Source: Amorphophallus konjac
Taxonomy: Eukaryota > Streptophyta > Magnoliopsida > Alismatales > Araceae
NCBI GenBank assembly: GCA_022559845.1
Contig: CM040118.1
Coordinates: 157,996,331 to 158,060,330 of the forward strand
DNA length: 64,000 nucleotides
Direction of reading: 5' to 3'
Part shown: positions 34,018 through 45,704 of the stretch, in pieces
Layout of the letters: every line of letters starts with the position of its first letter
Numbering within the stretch: position 1 is the first letter of the stretch
Made by a program: the position numbers and the translations under genes
Notes under the pieces: model-generated
Told to the model about the DNA's origin: nothing
What the model saw: the letters and a program-made list of their open reading frames with translations, nothing else
Database searches by the model: none

Positions 34018-35787
34018 TGATGCGGGACGAGACACGGACACGACAAGCTCGTGACTGCCCCTTAACGAGGGAAGCATCGGATGTGCGCGGTTGAGAAACC
34101 GGCTATGAGCTAGGGTGGTCGGCTCTCACTCGTGCCCGGATCGGGTCACGGGACGGTAACGCTCTCTCTCGCAGTAGCGGTGATATAAATAGAAAGCGAG
34201 CTAATTACCCTATCATGCTCTCTAGCAGTGGCATAAGCAAGTATATATGAAAATTAAGCAAAATGCCAAGTAAGGGAGCGAATGCGATACCTCCACGCGC
34301 TCGGCGTGGGGACGACGGGCCCGGCCGAACTCGTGCTCTCGGGACAGTTAATACATGAATATTACAGCAATGGAAATATGCCCACTCCACGCAGGGAGGT
34401 AAAGGGTGACACAATGGGCCCGGGAGGTCCGAATTCGGGATGACGGGCAGCTTCGTGTATTGATTCGGCTACACGCGTGATCACGACCGTGGGGCCCACG
34501 CACTGTCTGGAGGGGCCGTGTAGGACCCGGTGGCACCGCTATAGTGTGGACACTTAGGGAAGTGTTCCCGGGGCTGGCGGCACACCGGAACGTCACCCGG
34601 GGGTCGGGCGGTTCCGATCGGCACCCGTCGGGTTTGCTGTCCACGGACTGGTGGTTGCTATTTTACAGCGCGCGCTCCGGCGAGAATGGACGCTGCGATC
34701 AGCCCCAACGTCGGATCGACACGAGACTGGCGCCGTTGGAAAGCTAGCTTGAAGTTCTTCAACCTAGGCCTAAAGATCTGTCCTGGATCTGCCCGGAGCT
34801 TGACTTATGGAATTTTCAATCTTTTGTTGTACAGTTCCTGAAATCATAGGTCAGCAGAGAACTTCCCTGTGGATTGCCTTTGACCAGGAGGGAGACGTTC
34901 GAATCAGGGGTTGTGTTCTTCAACAAAGTTGTTGGAATTTGAGCCTCAAAATTTCAAATCGATCAGAACTCGTGGCTGGCTTCAGGAATTCTCGAACTAC
35001 ACCTCTGTCCAGTAGGATAGAAAACCGAAGATGATCCCGTGGCGGCTCGAAGGCGGCACGAACGGTGGCGGCGGCGGCACAAACGATCACCGGAGGTTGA
35101 GAGGGGATGAAGGGAGATAGATACACTCTAGATCTTGGGTTGGGGAAGAGGAAACCAGGGGGAGAGAGGAAGGGGGCGCACCAAGCTCCAAGAGACTCAC
35201 AAATTTTTTGATTTTTCATGCATTAATTCTACTAAAATGAGAAATTACAACTCCTTATAGGTTACATGCCAAAGCCAATATCCACCCTTAGATCTAGGTA
35301 TGGTGGAAAGGATGGCTGGGATTGGATGTGACCAACCACAAAAATAACATATTTAAAGGAAGTCAATTCCTAATTTTTACAACATGTGGTCAAAGAAAGG
35401 AAGGAAAGAAAAAAAAACTAAACAACCTAGCCTAATGGAGCCAAAAGAGGGGGCGCCCCCCTTCATGGGCCATGAACCATCCACAAGCCCATGCTAGACT
35501 TGGACCCTTCCAACTTAGTTGGCCCATGAGGGAGTGTAACCCAATTTGGGCCTTAAGTGCATTAATGACCCATTAGAATCCTAATGACCCAATATGGCAT
35601 AAGCTCCTTAATGGACTCTACTAATGGCAACCTAGCCATGGACTCTACATTACAAATGGCCCATTGGCTTGATATAAGCCTTACAAGGAGCCCAAATGAA
35701 AGAAATTACACAATTACAATCTCATACAAGCCATAACACACAAATACACTTCACCCGTGTATGGAAATCACCTTTGATGCCCCATCA
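34018..35787 (-). repeat. 3' LTR of element G
   Basis: 1770 bases; ends CCCCATCA on the + strand next to the polypurine tract. A TATA-like CCTATAAGGAG on the - strand is at 35251-35262, about 530 bases into the LTR. ORFs here are mirrored in the other LTR and overlap on both strands; none looks real. Confidence 0.92.
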
Positions 35788-35802
35788 ATTCTCCCCGGGT
35801 GG
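35788..35802 (-). other. Polypurine tract of element G
   Basis: CCACCCGGGGAGAAT on the - strand directly before the LTR start TGATGGGGC. It is a weak tract with pyrimidines in it, but its position is exact. Confidence 0.7.
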
Positions 35803-36221
35803 GAGGAACTCGACCCCGTCGAGTAGGGGTATGGCTGCTCCGGTACTCTGACAGATCCGTCACTGTGCCAAGTAGCGCGGGTATGCTCCACTCCAAGTGA
35901 TCGTCACCTGCTCATTCCATATATACTCGATATGCGAACTGCTATGGGCTAAAGGTGGTCACTCCGAAGGGACACTCTCAAAAGGGAAGAAAACAGCTCG
36001 AAGACTCACTAGGAATCACCGCTGAGTCCCTATAGATGACTGATCCGGGTATAGATGCGGAACCGATCCCATACTCATCAAGTGAGTCTACTCGCCTCTT
36101 ACTCATAAGAGAACGACAACGAGCTTGCACAAGACGCATGCAGACAAACAAACGACACACAAACCAAACAAACAACACAAATAAGAAACCGACTCATGCC
36201 TGACTCTAGACACACCTATTG

Positions 36222-37553
36222 TTAGTCCGACCCGTACATAGGTGACGGCGGACCAGGACACCCGAATGTGTGCCATGCATGCATGTTATGTAACCGGAGA
36301 TGGGTGGTATGGGGAACACCTAAACATCCAAGTATGACCCAGTCATGCATGGACGGCCCTTTAGATTTAGGAGACTTGAGTGGGCTAGGAAAGCCGGGTG
36401 TGGAAGAGCTGGGTGTAGGTGTATCGTGGACGGGCTTGGTGGGTATGGAGGACCCGACCCGTAGGAAAGGGGTATGAAGGTGGACCTCCCCGAAGAAGTG
36501 AAGGGAATATGAAGGGTCTAGGGATCCACTAGGGAAGGGGTCAAAGGGATCAAATAAGGTATGACCCCTTATGGTGGGTTCCAACATGACATGGTCCCAA
36601 TCGTGAAATTCTTGAAGGTGCGGGTGGTCACCTTCCTCCATCATGGTAGATGGGACCGTGTATAGAAAATATGACTCCTCCCTCGGAAGCAAAGTCATGA
36701 AGTCGGGCTCATTCGGTAGCGGGAGACGTAGAAGAACCTCCGTGGTGACACAACCCACGGTGCACTTGGAGGTAATGGACCCGAAGGCCGGATGGGTGAA
36801 GCTACGACTCGTGGGTTGGTCGAAACCTCGGGCCAACATATGTGTCAACTGCCATTGCCAACCTAAACCAAGGATAAGGTCACCCAATGTGTCAACATGG
36901 TGACGAGATCGGAACGTAGTATGGTAGGAGTTGGCGGGCACTAAAGGTAGGGTAGGGTCCATAGACGGGTAAGTGAGTGAGACCAAGCCATCCTTGAGCC
37001 AACTAAGAAGCGGCTTGGCTATGTATAATGTACCCGTTAGAAATACGGGTGGCTCGAGATGAGGTGGCTCCAAGCGCGAATCCGAAGGTGGAGTGGGCCG
37101 CTGGGGCTGGGTGGCTGGACATACGGGGTCCCTAAGGGTGATCTTACCGGGTAGGTATGGTGGGCATAAGGTGCAAGTCCTCTTGTCCCAGTCAAGATTG
37201 GCCCTTCTCTCTCCTAACCACTTTTGCCCTAAAATGATGCATGAACCAACAAGTGTGCCGATCCTGCACCATGCGCCATCGGTGTAGAGAACAGAGCCGA
37301 TCCTCTTATAGAACTCAACACAAGCAAAATCACCATCGCAGACAATCTCGCCTGTCTTGGAGAGAGACTCCACGATGTCAAGAGAAACCCAATTATCCGA
37401 CTCCCTATCGGTGAAATGGAGTTCCGTTGTGGACCCGTTGGGTAGAGCGGCTTTCATAATGAGAGGGGCAAAACTAAAGGCTCGGTCCATGAGGACATTC
37501 ATTTTGGCCACAAAAGTTGACCACTCGGACGTATGGTCTTGGGGATCGGCCAT
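36222..37553 (-). CDS. Intact 443-residue protein of element G, retropepsin-like, catalytic triad lost
   Basis: The only long intact ORF in the window. I chose ATG at 37551-37553 (CCCATGGCC, a good plant start context); the frame is open 25 codons further upstream. No known family is certain. Residues 41-63 (HFTDRESDNWVSLDIVESL) and 106-130 (IILGQKWLGERRANLDWDK) match the layout of plant retropepsins: active-site loop followed by an ILG-x-x-WL segment and DW. But the DTG triad reads D49-R50-E51, so proteolysis is unlikely. A second LILGLGWQWQL at 226-236 may mark a second, more diverged domain. The last 130 residues are rich in Pro, Phe, His and Asp. No zinc knuckle, signal peptide or membrane segment is seen. 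It could be a modified gag-protease product used as a structural or accessory protein. Same strand as the element. Retropepsin assignment is inference. Confidence 0.75.
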   Translation of the reverse strand: MADPQDHTSEWSTFVAKMNVLMDRAFSFAPLIMKAALPNGSTTELHFTDRESDNWVSLDIVESLSKTGEIVCDGDFACVEFYKRIGSVLYTDGAWCRIGTLVGSCIILGQKWLGERRANLDWDKRTCTLCPPYLPGKITLRDPVCPATQPQRPTPPSDSRLEPPHLEPPVFLTGTLYIAKPLLSWLKDGLVSLTYPSMDPTLPLVPANSYHTTFRSRHHVDTLGDLILGLGWQWQLTHMLARGFDQPTSRSFTHPAFGSITSKCTVGCVTTEVLLRLPLPNEPDFMTLLPREESYFLYTVPSTMMEEGDHPHLQEFHDWDHVMLEPTIRGHTLFDPFDPFPSGSLDPSYSLHFFGEVHLHTPFLRVGSSIPTKPVHDTPTPSSSTPGFPSPLKSPKSKGPSMHDWVILGCLGVPHTTHLRLHNMHAWHTFGCPGPPSPMYGSD

Positions 37554-37902
37554 GGGTAGTGGACATGGACATGCATACACACGGTGACAAGACACTAGAC
37601 CGACTATGCAAGTTTGGAATGCATGCACACTAAGGACCCTAGACGTAAACCAAGACTCGGTACCTGGCTGAGATAACCGATCCGAAGATCACTCGCACAA
37701 GTGTGCGGCCTTCCCGATAGGCATGGCCTAACGTTCGGACAACACCTTTTGATATACCGAGTAAAGGGATGCAATGTGAAAAGACACTCTTTTTTGTGTT
37801 TTAAAACAATGATGATCCTAAACACGACGTAGACAATGACTAATGACTAGACGTAAATGACACTCTTTTTTTTTTCTTTTGGACACCCTAGACTCAAACT
37901 CT

Positions 37903-37913
37903 CTCTGATACCA
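37903..37913 (-). other. Primer binding site of element G
   Basis: TGGTATCAGAG on the - strand three bases from the LTR end (CATCA, then ATT). Initiator tRNA-Met type, continuing AGAGTTTGAG. Confidence 0.88.
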
Positions 37914-37916
37914 AAT

Positions 37917-39704
37917 TGATGCGGGACGAGACACGGACACGACAAGCTCGTGACTGCCCCTTAACGAGGGAAGCGTCGGATGTGCGCGGTTGAGAAACCG
38001 GCTGTGAGCTAGGGTGGTCGGCTCTCACTCGTGCCCAGATCGGGTCACGGGATGGTAACGCTCTCTCTCGCAGCAGCGGTGATATAAATAGAAAGCGAGC
38101 TAATTACCCTATCATGCTCTCTAGCAGTGGCATAAGCAAGTATATATGAAAATTAAGCAAAATGCCAAGTAAGGGAGCGAATGCGATACCTCCACGCGCT
38201 CGGCGTGGGGACGACGGGCCCGGCCGAACTCGTGCTCCCGGGACAGTTAATACATGAATATTACAGCAATGGAAATATGCCCACTCCACGCAGGGAGGTA
38301 AAGGGCGACACAATGGGCCCAGAAGGGCCGAATTCGGGATGACGGGCAGCTTCGTGTGTTGATTCGGCTACACGCGTGATCACGACCGTGGGGCCCACGC
38401 GCTGTCTGGAGGGGCCGTGTGGGACCCGGTGGCACCGCTATAGTGTGGACACTTAGAGAAGTGTTCCCGGGGCTGGCGGCACACCGGAACATCACCCGGG
38501 GGTCGGGCGGTTCCGATCGGCACCCGTCGGGTTTGCTGTCCATGGACTGGTGGTTGTTGTTTTGCAGCGCGCGCTCCGGCGAGAATGGACGCTGCGATCA
38601 GCCCCGACGTCGGATCGACACGAGACTGGCTCTGTTGGAAAGCTAGCTTGAAGTTCTTCAACCTAGGCCTAAAGATCTGGCCTGGATCTGCTCGGAGCTT
38701 GACTTATGGAATTTTCAATCTTATGTTGTACAGTTCCTGAAATCATAGGTCAGCAGAGAACTTCCCTGTGGATTGCCTTTGACCGCGAGGGAGACGTTCG
38801 AATCAGGGGTTGTGTTCTTCAAAAAAGTTGTTGGAATTTGAGCCTCAAAATTTCAAATCGATCAAAACTCGTGGCTGGCTTCAGGAATTCTCGAACTACA
38901 CCTCTGTCCAGCAGGATAGAAAATCGAAGACGATCCCGTGGCGGCTCGAAGGCGGCACGAACGGTGGCGGCGGCGGCACAAACGATCACCGGAGGTTGAG
39001 AGGGGATGAAGGGAGATAGATACACTCTAGATCTTGGGTTGGGGAAGAGGAAACCATGGGGAGAGAGGAAGGGGGCGCACCAAGCTCCAAGAGACTCACA
39101 AATTTTCTAATTTTTCATGCATTAATTCTACTAAAATGAGAAATTACAACTCTTTATAGGTTATATGCCAAAGCCAATATCCACCCTTAGATCTAGGTAT
39201 GGTGGAAAGGATGGCTGGGATTGGATGTGACCAACCACAAAAATAACATATTTAAAGGAAGCCAATTCCTAATTTTTACAACATGTGGTCAAAGAAAGGA
39301 AGGAAAGAAAAAAAAACTAAACAACCTAGCCTAATGGAGCCAAAAGAGGGGGCGCCCCCCTTCATGGGCCAAGGGCCATTCATGGGCCATGAACCATCCA
39401 CAAGCCCATACTAGACTTGGACCCTTCCAACTTAGTTGGCCCATGAGGGAGTGTAACCCAATTTGGGCCTTAAGTGCATTAATGACCCATTAGAATCCTA
39501 ATGACCCAATATGGCATAAGCTCCTTAATGGACTCTACTAATGGCAACCTAGCCATGGACTCTACATTGCAAATGGCCCATTGGCTTGATATAAGCCTTA
39601 CAAGGAGCCCAAATGAAAGAAATTACACAATTACAATCTCATACAAGCCATAACACACAAATACACTTCACCCGTGTATGGAAATCACCTTTGATGCCCC
39701 ATCA
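37917..39704 (-). repeat. 5' LTR of element G
   Basis: 1788 bases, highly similar to 34018-35787; includes the extra 18-base repeat of CCATTCATGGGC type near 39366. Left end TGATGCGGGAC, right end GCCCCATCA. Confidence 0.92.
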
Positions 39705-41550
39705 CCACGTGTGCACACACCGACTCGTGCAAAGAGCTAGGCCTCTAGCTAGTATTCCCCTCCGTAGGACGCTACGGTTGGGCTGGGGCCCACGGAACTA
39801 GCTTAAAAATCGTAAACTTGGATACCCCGCCACCTCTCCCGGGTGGGATTAACACTAAAAGTCATCGGGCTACGACTGGTGGTTCCATCACTAGGAAAGA
39901 GAATATAATTCTATTGGGATCTAAAATCATGCTATAATTTATGATAACAGTTAAATATGGCAATTATTCCATAATTAAATGCATAAATAATTGAATATGC
40001 TAAAACGATAATTATGTAGTGCAGAACGCATAATTAATTGAACTTGATTGAATTAAAATGCTGCAAGAAATGGCGGTTGAATAAAAACCCGCCTCAGTTT
40101 ATAAAATAACCTACACATGGCGAAGATGCGATATTAAATGCATAATTAAACGAACACGCATAATTTGCAGAACAAGCGGTTGAACTAGCGCCGCCATAGT
40201 CTTAGGCGGTCGAACAACGAACCGCTGCATGTTGCTAAATGGACTGGCTGTGAAATTTCTACCCTCATTCAGATTTAAAATATTTACGCGGTCGAGATGT
40301 CAGCTGCTCAGGTCAATAAACGGGCTATGGCGAACCGTTACAAAATTTGAAATAATATAAACATGGTCCTTACCGGAGAACCAGATCCACGGGAATCATA
40401 ACTGGATCCCTTCCCAGTCGACTCAAATCGACGAGAATTATAATTTTTAACCTGTTCCCGGCCAATCCATCATCTTAATACAACAATTTATCATCTATGA
40501 ACTCAGCGACCATGAGATACGGTAGTTTATCGTCTATGAACTTATCGACGATGGGCATGCTCCAAAAACATAAAGACAATGGGCATGCTTCGAAAACATA
40601 AAGACGATGGGCATGCTGATTAAAACATAACGACGATGGGCATGGCATTAGGAACAATTTAATGGGCTAGGGCAACAATCCCCCTACCCTAATTGTGCCG
40701 AAATCTTCTACTTCGATCGCAAGCAAGCCGAGGGTCACCGAGGTTCGCCCTTCCCGGCCGTCTCTCCACTTCACGGTTCGACTTGGGGTTGATGCCACGA
40801 CATTCCTCGCGTCGTGGGGGACCTCCCGTCACTCCAAACGAGGCTAGAAGGCCGTCCCCCCACCGGATCTAAGCCAAGGATGCCGATTCATCGCGAGGAG
40901 GGGAGAGAGAAGAGCCGCCGATGCCGCCGCGGGTTCGCTCCGACGAGGGCGCCGCCGCGATGGCTCCCCTTCCAGCCTCGCCGGTGAGCCTCTGGCTCCT
41001 CCACAGGCCTTAGGTCGCCGCACGCCAAGCAGACGAGGAAGGGCGAGGGCAGTCGCCAGTTTCATCCCGCCTCCGCGCGCCGTGAAGGGAGAAAGGGGGC
41101 GAGAGGGGGAGGCCGCCGCTCGTGGTACTCTTCCTTGCCAAGTCGCCGGCGAGGCCTCCGGAGCTCCTCTGTCGTGGCCATCGGTCACCGTGCCGAGAAG
41201 GGGGGGAAAGGGGGCCGGTTCGCGGGTCCACCTCCTGGGCGATCGGTCGCCTTCGGGTGAAAAGGGGAAAGGGGCGAATGAGGGTTAAGGAAAGAGAAAG
41301 AGAACCTTCGGTTCTCTTTCTCATGAAAGAATTTTGATATACTATTTTTTTTTCAAAAAAAAATCTTTAATTGCTAGAAACCCATAAGTTAAGCAAAATT
41401 GTGTAAATGCCCCATTTGATTTCTAAAACTTTTATATATATACACAAAGCCCATTTAAATAGGCCCAATAAATCCTTAAAAATAGCCAAAATTCACAGAA
41501 TTAATTCTATTTTAATATCGGTAAAGATCCATTAAAGAACGGGTCTCACA
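39705..41550 (-). repeat. Element F LTR 1, right part
   Basis: Resumes at the CCACG duplication and ends GTCTCACA at the polypurine tract. Contains four direct repeats of an about 30-base unit with CGATGGGCATGCT (40546-40648), a GC-rich stretch (40740-41290) and a TATA box on the - strand (41430-41444, GTATATATATAAAAG), about 110 bases into the LTR. ORFs in the GC-rich part overlap on both strands and recur in each LTR without conserved frames. Confidence 0.88.
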
Positions 41551-41563
41551 GTCCCTCCCTCCT
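41551..41563 (-). other. Polypurine tract, element F unit 1
   Basis: AGGAGGGAGGGAC on the - strand beside LTR start TGTGAGACCC. The same tract abuts LTR 2 at 48095-48107 and LTR 3 at 52233-52245. Confidence 0.88.
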
Positions 41564-41586
41564 AATAAAAATTTCGTCCTCAAAAT

Positions 41587-42900
41587 TTAAAAGGAAGAAT
41601 AAGGAGCAAACTGAAAGAAATCATAGTCTTCAAAAAGAAATGAATGAGAAACACCTGAATCAAATAAAACATGAGCTGCATGGCCATAAATCATAATCGT
41701 ACCTTCCACGAGATGTGATGCCACAGCTTTAGCACGAGTAATATGAGAGACCTTCCCTTTTTGCTTCGTGCCCGCTGTAGTAGATTGCTGGGAAGAAGAC
41801 ACTGAAGCTTGAGGATAATATTGCTGAGGTTGAGGTGGTGGAGGAGGTCTGAACTGAAACGGCTGTGGTTGAGAAAACTGAGAAAACTACATCGATTGCG
41901 GCCTCAGAGGATAATCTCGAACCACATGTCCCGGTTGATCACAACGGAAACAAATCACTGGCATCGAGCACGGCTTGCCCGGATGATAACCACCACACCT
42001 CGGACACGGTCTCGACTGAATAGCCACTGATCCCTGACATTGGAAAGAAGGTGATGATTGTTGCTGCTCGGGATTAGAAGATGCTTGCTGGTCATACCGC
42101 TTCTTAATCTTCTTGAACTTGGGTTCAGAAGAAGAAATGCCACTGGCAGTAGGTACAGCAGATGGAACTCCTACCAAAGATGGCTGACTGAACTGTTCGT
42201 GCTGCACATTCGGCTGGACTGAGTCAACTCGAAGATGCCCTCGGGATCTTGCCATGTCAAGCTCTAAAGTCGCAGCTGCCTGATATGCTACGTCCATTTT
42301 TGCTACCCTGGTCGTAATCAGAGGCTGCCTTAATTCCGCTTTCAACCCACGCTGAAATTGCTCGGTCTTCAAACCTTCATCAGTAAGAATATGAGGCGCA
42401 TATCGACCTAATTCCATGAACTTGTTTCGATATTGCAGTACAGTCATGTCGCCTTGAGCTAGCTCCATGAATTGATGCATTTTGTCTATTCTGAGGTAAG
42501 CTGGACTGTAAGTGCACTCGAAGGTTGTAACAAACTCCCGCCATGTGATCTGACGAAGCGGATGGGATCTGAAAGTAACCTCCCACTCCGTGGTCCACCA
42601 CGTGAGTGCGGCTCCCTGAAGTTGAAATGTGGCCAGCATGACTTTTTCATCCTCCATGCACTCCATAGAACGGAATACATGCACGGTTGCATCAAGCCAC
42701 ACTCTAGCTGCATCACGATCTACCTGTCCTTCATAAGTCGGTGGGTGGAACATCAAAAATTCCTCCAAGGCTCTACCACGGCCACCAGGAGGTAAATCAG
42801 CTTGAGGAGCAGGATCAGCTTGAATTGGAGCAGGCACATTAGCCGGAGGAGAAGTACCACTTCCTTCCCTCGGGACGTGTGCCCTTCTATGAGGCGGCAT
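41587..42900 (-). pseudogene. gag: gag with protease start, element F unit 1 (one stop)
   Basis: Best kept of three copies; ATG at 42898-42900, frame ends TAA 41587-41589 (438 codons). The Ty3 gag domain is plain (PPTYEGQVDRDAARVWLD, WTTEWEVTFR, YRNKFMELGRYAP). Two knuckles follow: CPRCGGYHPGKPC and CFRCDQPGHVVRDY, the second with Tyr for the last Cys. TAG at 41887-41889 interrupts; after it comes a Pro/Gln-rich linker and the start of a retropepsin (VLFDSGVSHSFL). The protein then ends 37 bases before the polypurine tract, so an internal deletion has removed the rest of pol. The product would be a capsid protein packaged with help from an autonomous relative. Confidence 0.9.
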
Positions 42901-43039
42901 TTTGATCTAGAATAAAACACGCAATAATAGAAAATTCATCAGTAAACATGAAAAACATCTATCCTAAGCCAGCAGTAGACTCACATGGACTTGTTCTGGA
43001 CTAATACAATTCCAATTCCTTATACAAACCCTCAACACC

Positions 43040-43051
43040 GCTCTGATACCA
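43040..43051 (-). other. Primer binding site, element F unit 1
   Basis: TGGTATCAGAGC on the - strand, two bases from LTR 2. Identical sites serve unit 2 (49581-49592) and unit 3 (53721-53732). Confidence 0.9.
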
Positions 43052-43053
43052 AC

Positions 43054-43320
43054 TGTGACGACCCAGGAGATCCGGATACCGATAAACCGATATCATCGAT
43101 TTACCGATACCAAGAGCTTGGGGAGGCCACCCAAGAGGCAGATGCGGCCCCGTAAGGGTTAGTGAGTGTTTGTCGAGGGGATGCATAATGAATAGAAATT
43201 ACACGCGCAATATAATTAAAGCATTCTTTTGAACTTTAAACGGAAGCAATTAAATATATCAGAGTGGTAAATTTATACAAGTAGTCCAGATCCATATATC
43301 ACAAGTCCCACACTGTAGAA
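43054..43320 (-). repeat. Element F LTR 2, left part
   Basis: Begins TGTGACGACCC after the primer site. Ends at the solo LTR insertion; the last five bases TAGAA pair with TACAA at 45705-45709 as a target duplication with one mismatch. Confidence 0.88.
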
Positions 43321-44140
43321 TGTTGAGTTATGGTTTTGATGATTGTTGTAATTGTTAAGTTATGGTTTTGATGATAACTAAACTTAATGTGTGATTACGT
43401 GATGATAACTAAACTTATGGTTGATTACACATGTTCTTGATGATTGCGTTCATTCATCTTATTTTTTATGCTAGTTGCATATGTTGGTTTTACAAGTGTC
43501 AAGAGGTTTCATAACCTCTTTAATGTCAACAAGCATGGCATTAACCCTGACTATCTTGCATGCAGGATCAAACTCATGGTAGTCACCTGGTGAACCAAAA
43601 CTCTGCTCCTCTACAATCCAAAATAGGTGGTATATGTCATTTACTATCAAGAACTATTGGTGAGACTCTTACCTTGTCTTAGCATCGATCTCACCATGTG
43701 TATCTCATATACCTCTCCTTAATACACCTCATTCATGCACATTAAACCTGAAACCCTTGAAGCCATCGTGCGCCCTCGCCCACGGATCGACCCCGGAACA
43801 AATTTTAGAAATGCTCAAATGGTCTAATGCATAAACCAAGTGAAATCCAACCCCCAAATGTATGAAATAAACATCTACTTAAAGTCATTATTATTTGGAT
43901 GTATTTCATTGGGCTAACACTTCAACTTTGTAGGACTAGGTCTTCACATTTGGCACTTTACATAGCCAATGCCAATGTACAATGAAGCATAGCCAAGAGA
44001 ACCCAAGGTCAAAGATTCAGTTGACACCTTCAAGACTGTCAAGGTTGATGCCACGATGAGAACGGGCTGCTAAAGGACTTAAGCGACGGAGCTAACGAGG
44101 TTAATGGACTGACCCGGGGAATCCCGGGGTCTACTCAGCT

Positions 44141-44319
44141 GGCGTTCGACCGCCAGCCCAGGGGCGGTCGACCGCCCCAGCCAGTAGTCCACTGTCTATA
44201 GAACTCTCAGTGGCGATCGACCGCCAGCCCAATAGCGGTCGACTGGAAATACCAGGGACTAAATTTCTACAGCATTTCTCAATAGCGGTCGACCGCCAGA
44301 AGGTTCCGGTCGACCGCCA
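44141..44319. repeat. GCGGTCGACCGC palindrome array in the solo LTR
   Basis: Units at 44141-44154, 44161-44178 (18-base perfect palindrome GGGGCGGTCGACCGCCCC), 44212-44225, 44235-44243, 44285-44297 and 44307-44319. The GGTCGACC core is shared with element C but the flanks are GC and not GG/CC. It lies 140-320 bases upstream of the TATA box. Confidence 0.87.
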
Positions 44320-44457
44320 GCCCCGCGCCAACAAAAGTTGACTTTGTTTTCCACTTCGAGAAGAGCCTCTTCCATTGTAATTATTTAATCCCAAAGACAC
44401 CAAATCACCCACAAAACGTGGATCTGGTCTGGGGGATGTCTATGGACCATTCCAAGT

Positions 44458-44467
44458 CTATAAAATA
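44458..44467 (+). promoter_or_regulatory. TATA box of the solo LTR
   Basis: CTATAAAATA followed by a CACACAAGAGGGTTAG leader. It aligns with the TATA-like box of element C. Confidence 0.75.
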
Positions 44468-45122
44468 CACACAAGAGGGTTAGAAACCCTAACTATCCAA
44501 GAGATCAAAGGGGAGATCAAGGAAGAGAGCTATCAAAGGAAGAAGAAGGCTGCTACAACCCTTCGTGAACAGTACTCCGTCCAGCAGCCTCTTCATCCAT
44601 CTGAAGGTATTCAAGCTCCATCTGAAGCCAGCAACCAAAGAGGAAGAGGAGAAGCAAGCGAACATCAAGGAGATCAAGAAAGCTGTCCAAAGAAGAAGAA
44701 GCTGTACTATACCCGTGAACAGTACCTCGTGGAAGATCTCTTCATCCCTACACAAGCCTTTCAAGCTCCATTCAAAGCCATTCAAGTGAAGTAGGAAGCA
44801 TCGTTCCAAGCTCTACATCATACACTCAGTGGAAGCCAAATCAGGAGTCTTCTAAACTATGCTTCATTATTTTTATGTTTTGAGCTTTATATTTGTGTTC
44901 TTTATAATCTGGAAACATTTGTGTGTGTGTGGATCATTGCGGATCCGTGGTCATGTGTGGTCATTGTGTTCTATACGTGTGTGTGTGCGTAGAGCTTCCT
45001 AGATCTACGTGTGTGTGTGGATCTATTTTGATCCGGTCTTGTTTGTGTGTGGAGTGCTGCACTTGTCGTAGCGTGTGTGTGCCATGTTGATCTGCTTGTT
45101 GGATCATGTTGGAGACCTCGTC

Positions 45123-45291
<169 letters not shown>

Positions 45292-45704
45292 GCAGGTGCC
45301 GTCCTACGTGTGTGGTTGGAGCATCGTCTCCGTTTGGGGATTTGTCCACGAGCGAAGTCTCACCGGGTTTTGGTGAGGGGTGGACGTAGGATTGCCGTCG
45401 TTGCATCCGACCCACCTTAAAATCTGTTGTGCACTATGGTTTGATTTGTGTGGTTTGGTCCTTTTCCTCTACGTCCATTCTAAGTGAGTGTTAGTGTTTA
45501 TTGTTGATCTGGATTTATCTTCGAATATCGTGCACAATCTATATCATCATCTAATTAAGTTTGATAAATATAATTTGTCAACAAATAGATTTGAACCTTT
45601 TGATTAGCATTGTATCACATATTTTGAAAAGGATAAAAGTTTTCGTAAAATTTGTAATCACCCAATTCACTCCCCTCTTGGGTGTCATTGATCGTGGGAC
45701 TTCA

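Larger units (their letters stand above)
34018..39704 (-). mobile_element. Element G: LTR element with a single intact ORF, inserted in F LTR 1
   Basis: Perfect 5-base target duplication CCACG (34013-34017 and 39705-39709). LTRs 34018-35787 (1770 bases) and 37917-39704 (1788) start TGATGGGG and end CGCATCA on the - strand. They differ by scattered substitutions and one 18-base insertion near 39366. Primer site 37903-37913 and polypurine tract 35788-35802 set the - strand direction. The 2.1 kb internal region is filled by one 443-codon ORF; there is no RT, RNase H or integrase, so the superfamily cannot be assigned. Non-autonomous. Confidence 0.92.

Noticed and set aside
40844..41337. Pro/Arg/Gly-rich ORFs in element F LTR 1 and matching places in LTRs 2 and 3
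   Set aside because: GC-rich sequence gives open frames on both strands; frames are not conserved among the LTR copies and the region is transcribed leader or U3, not an internal gene.
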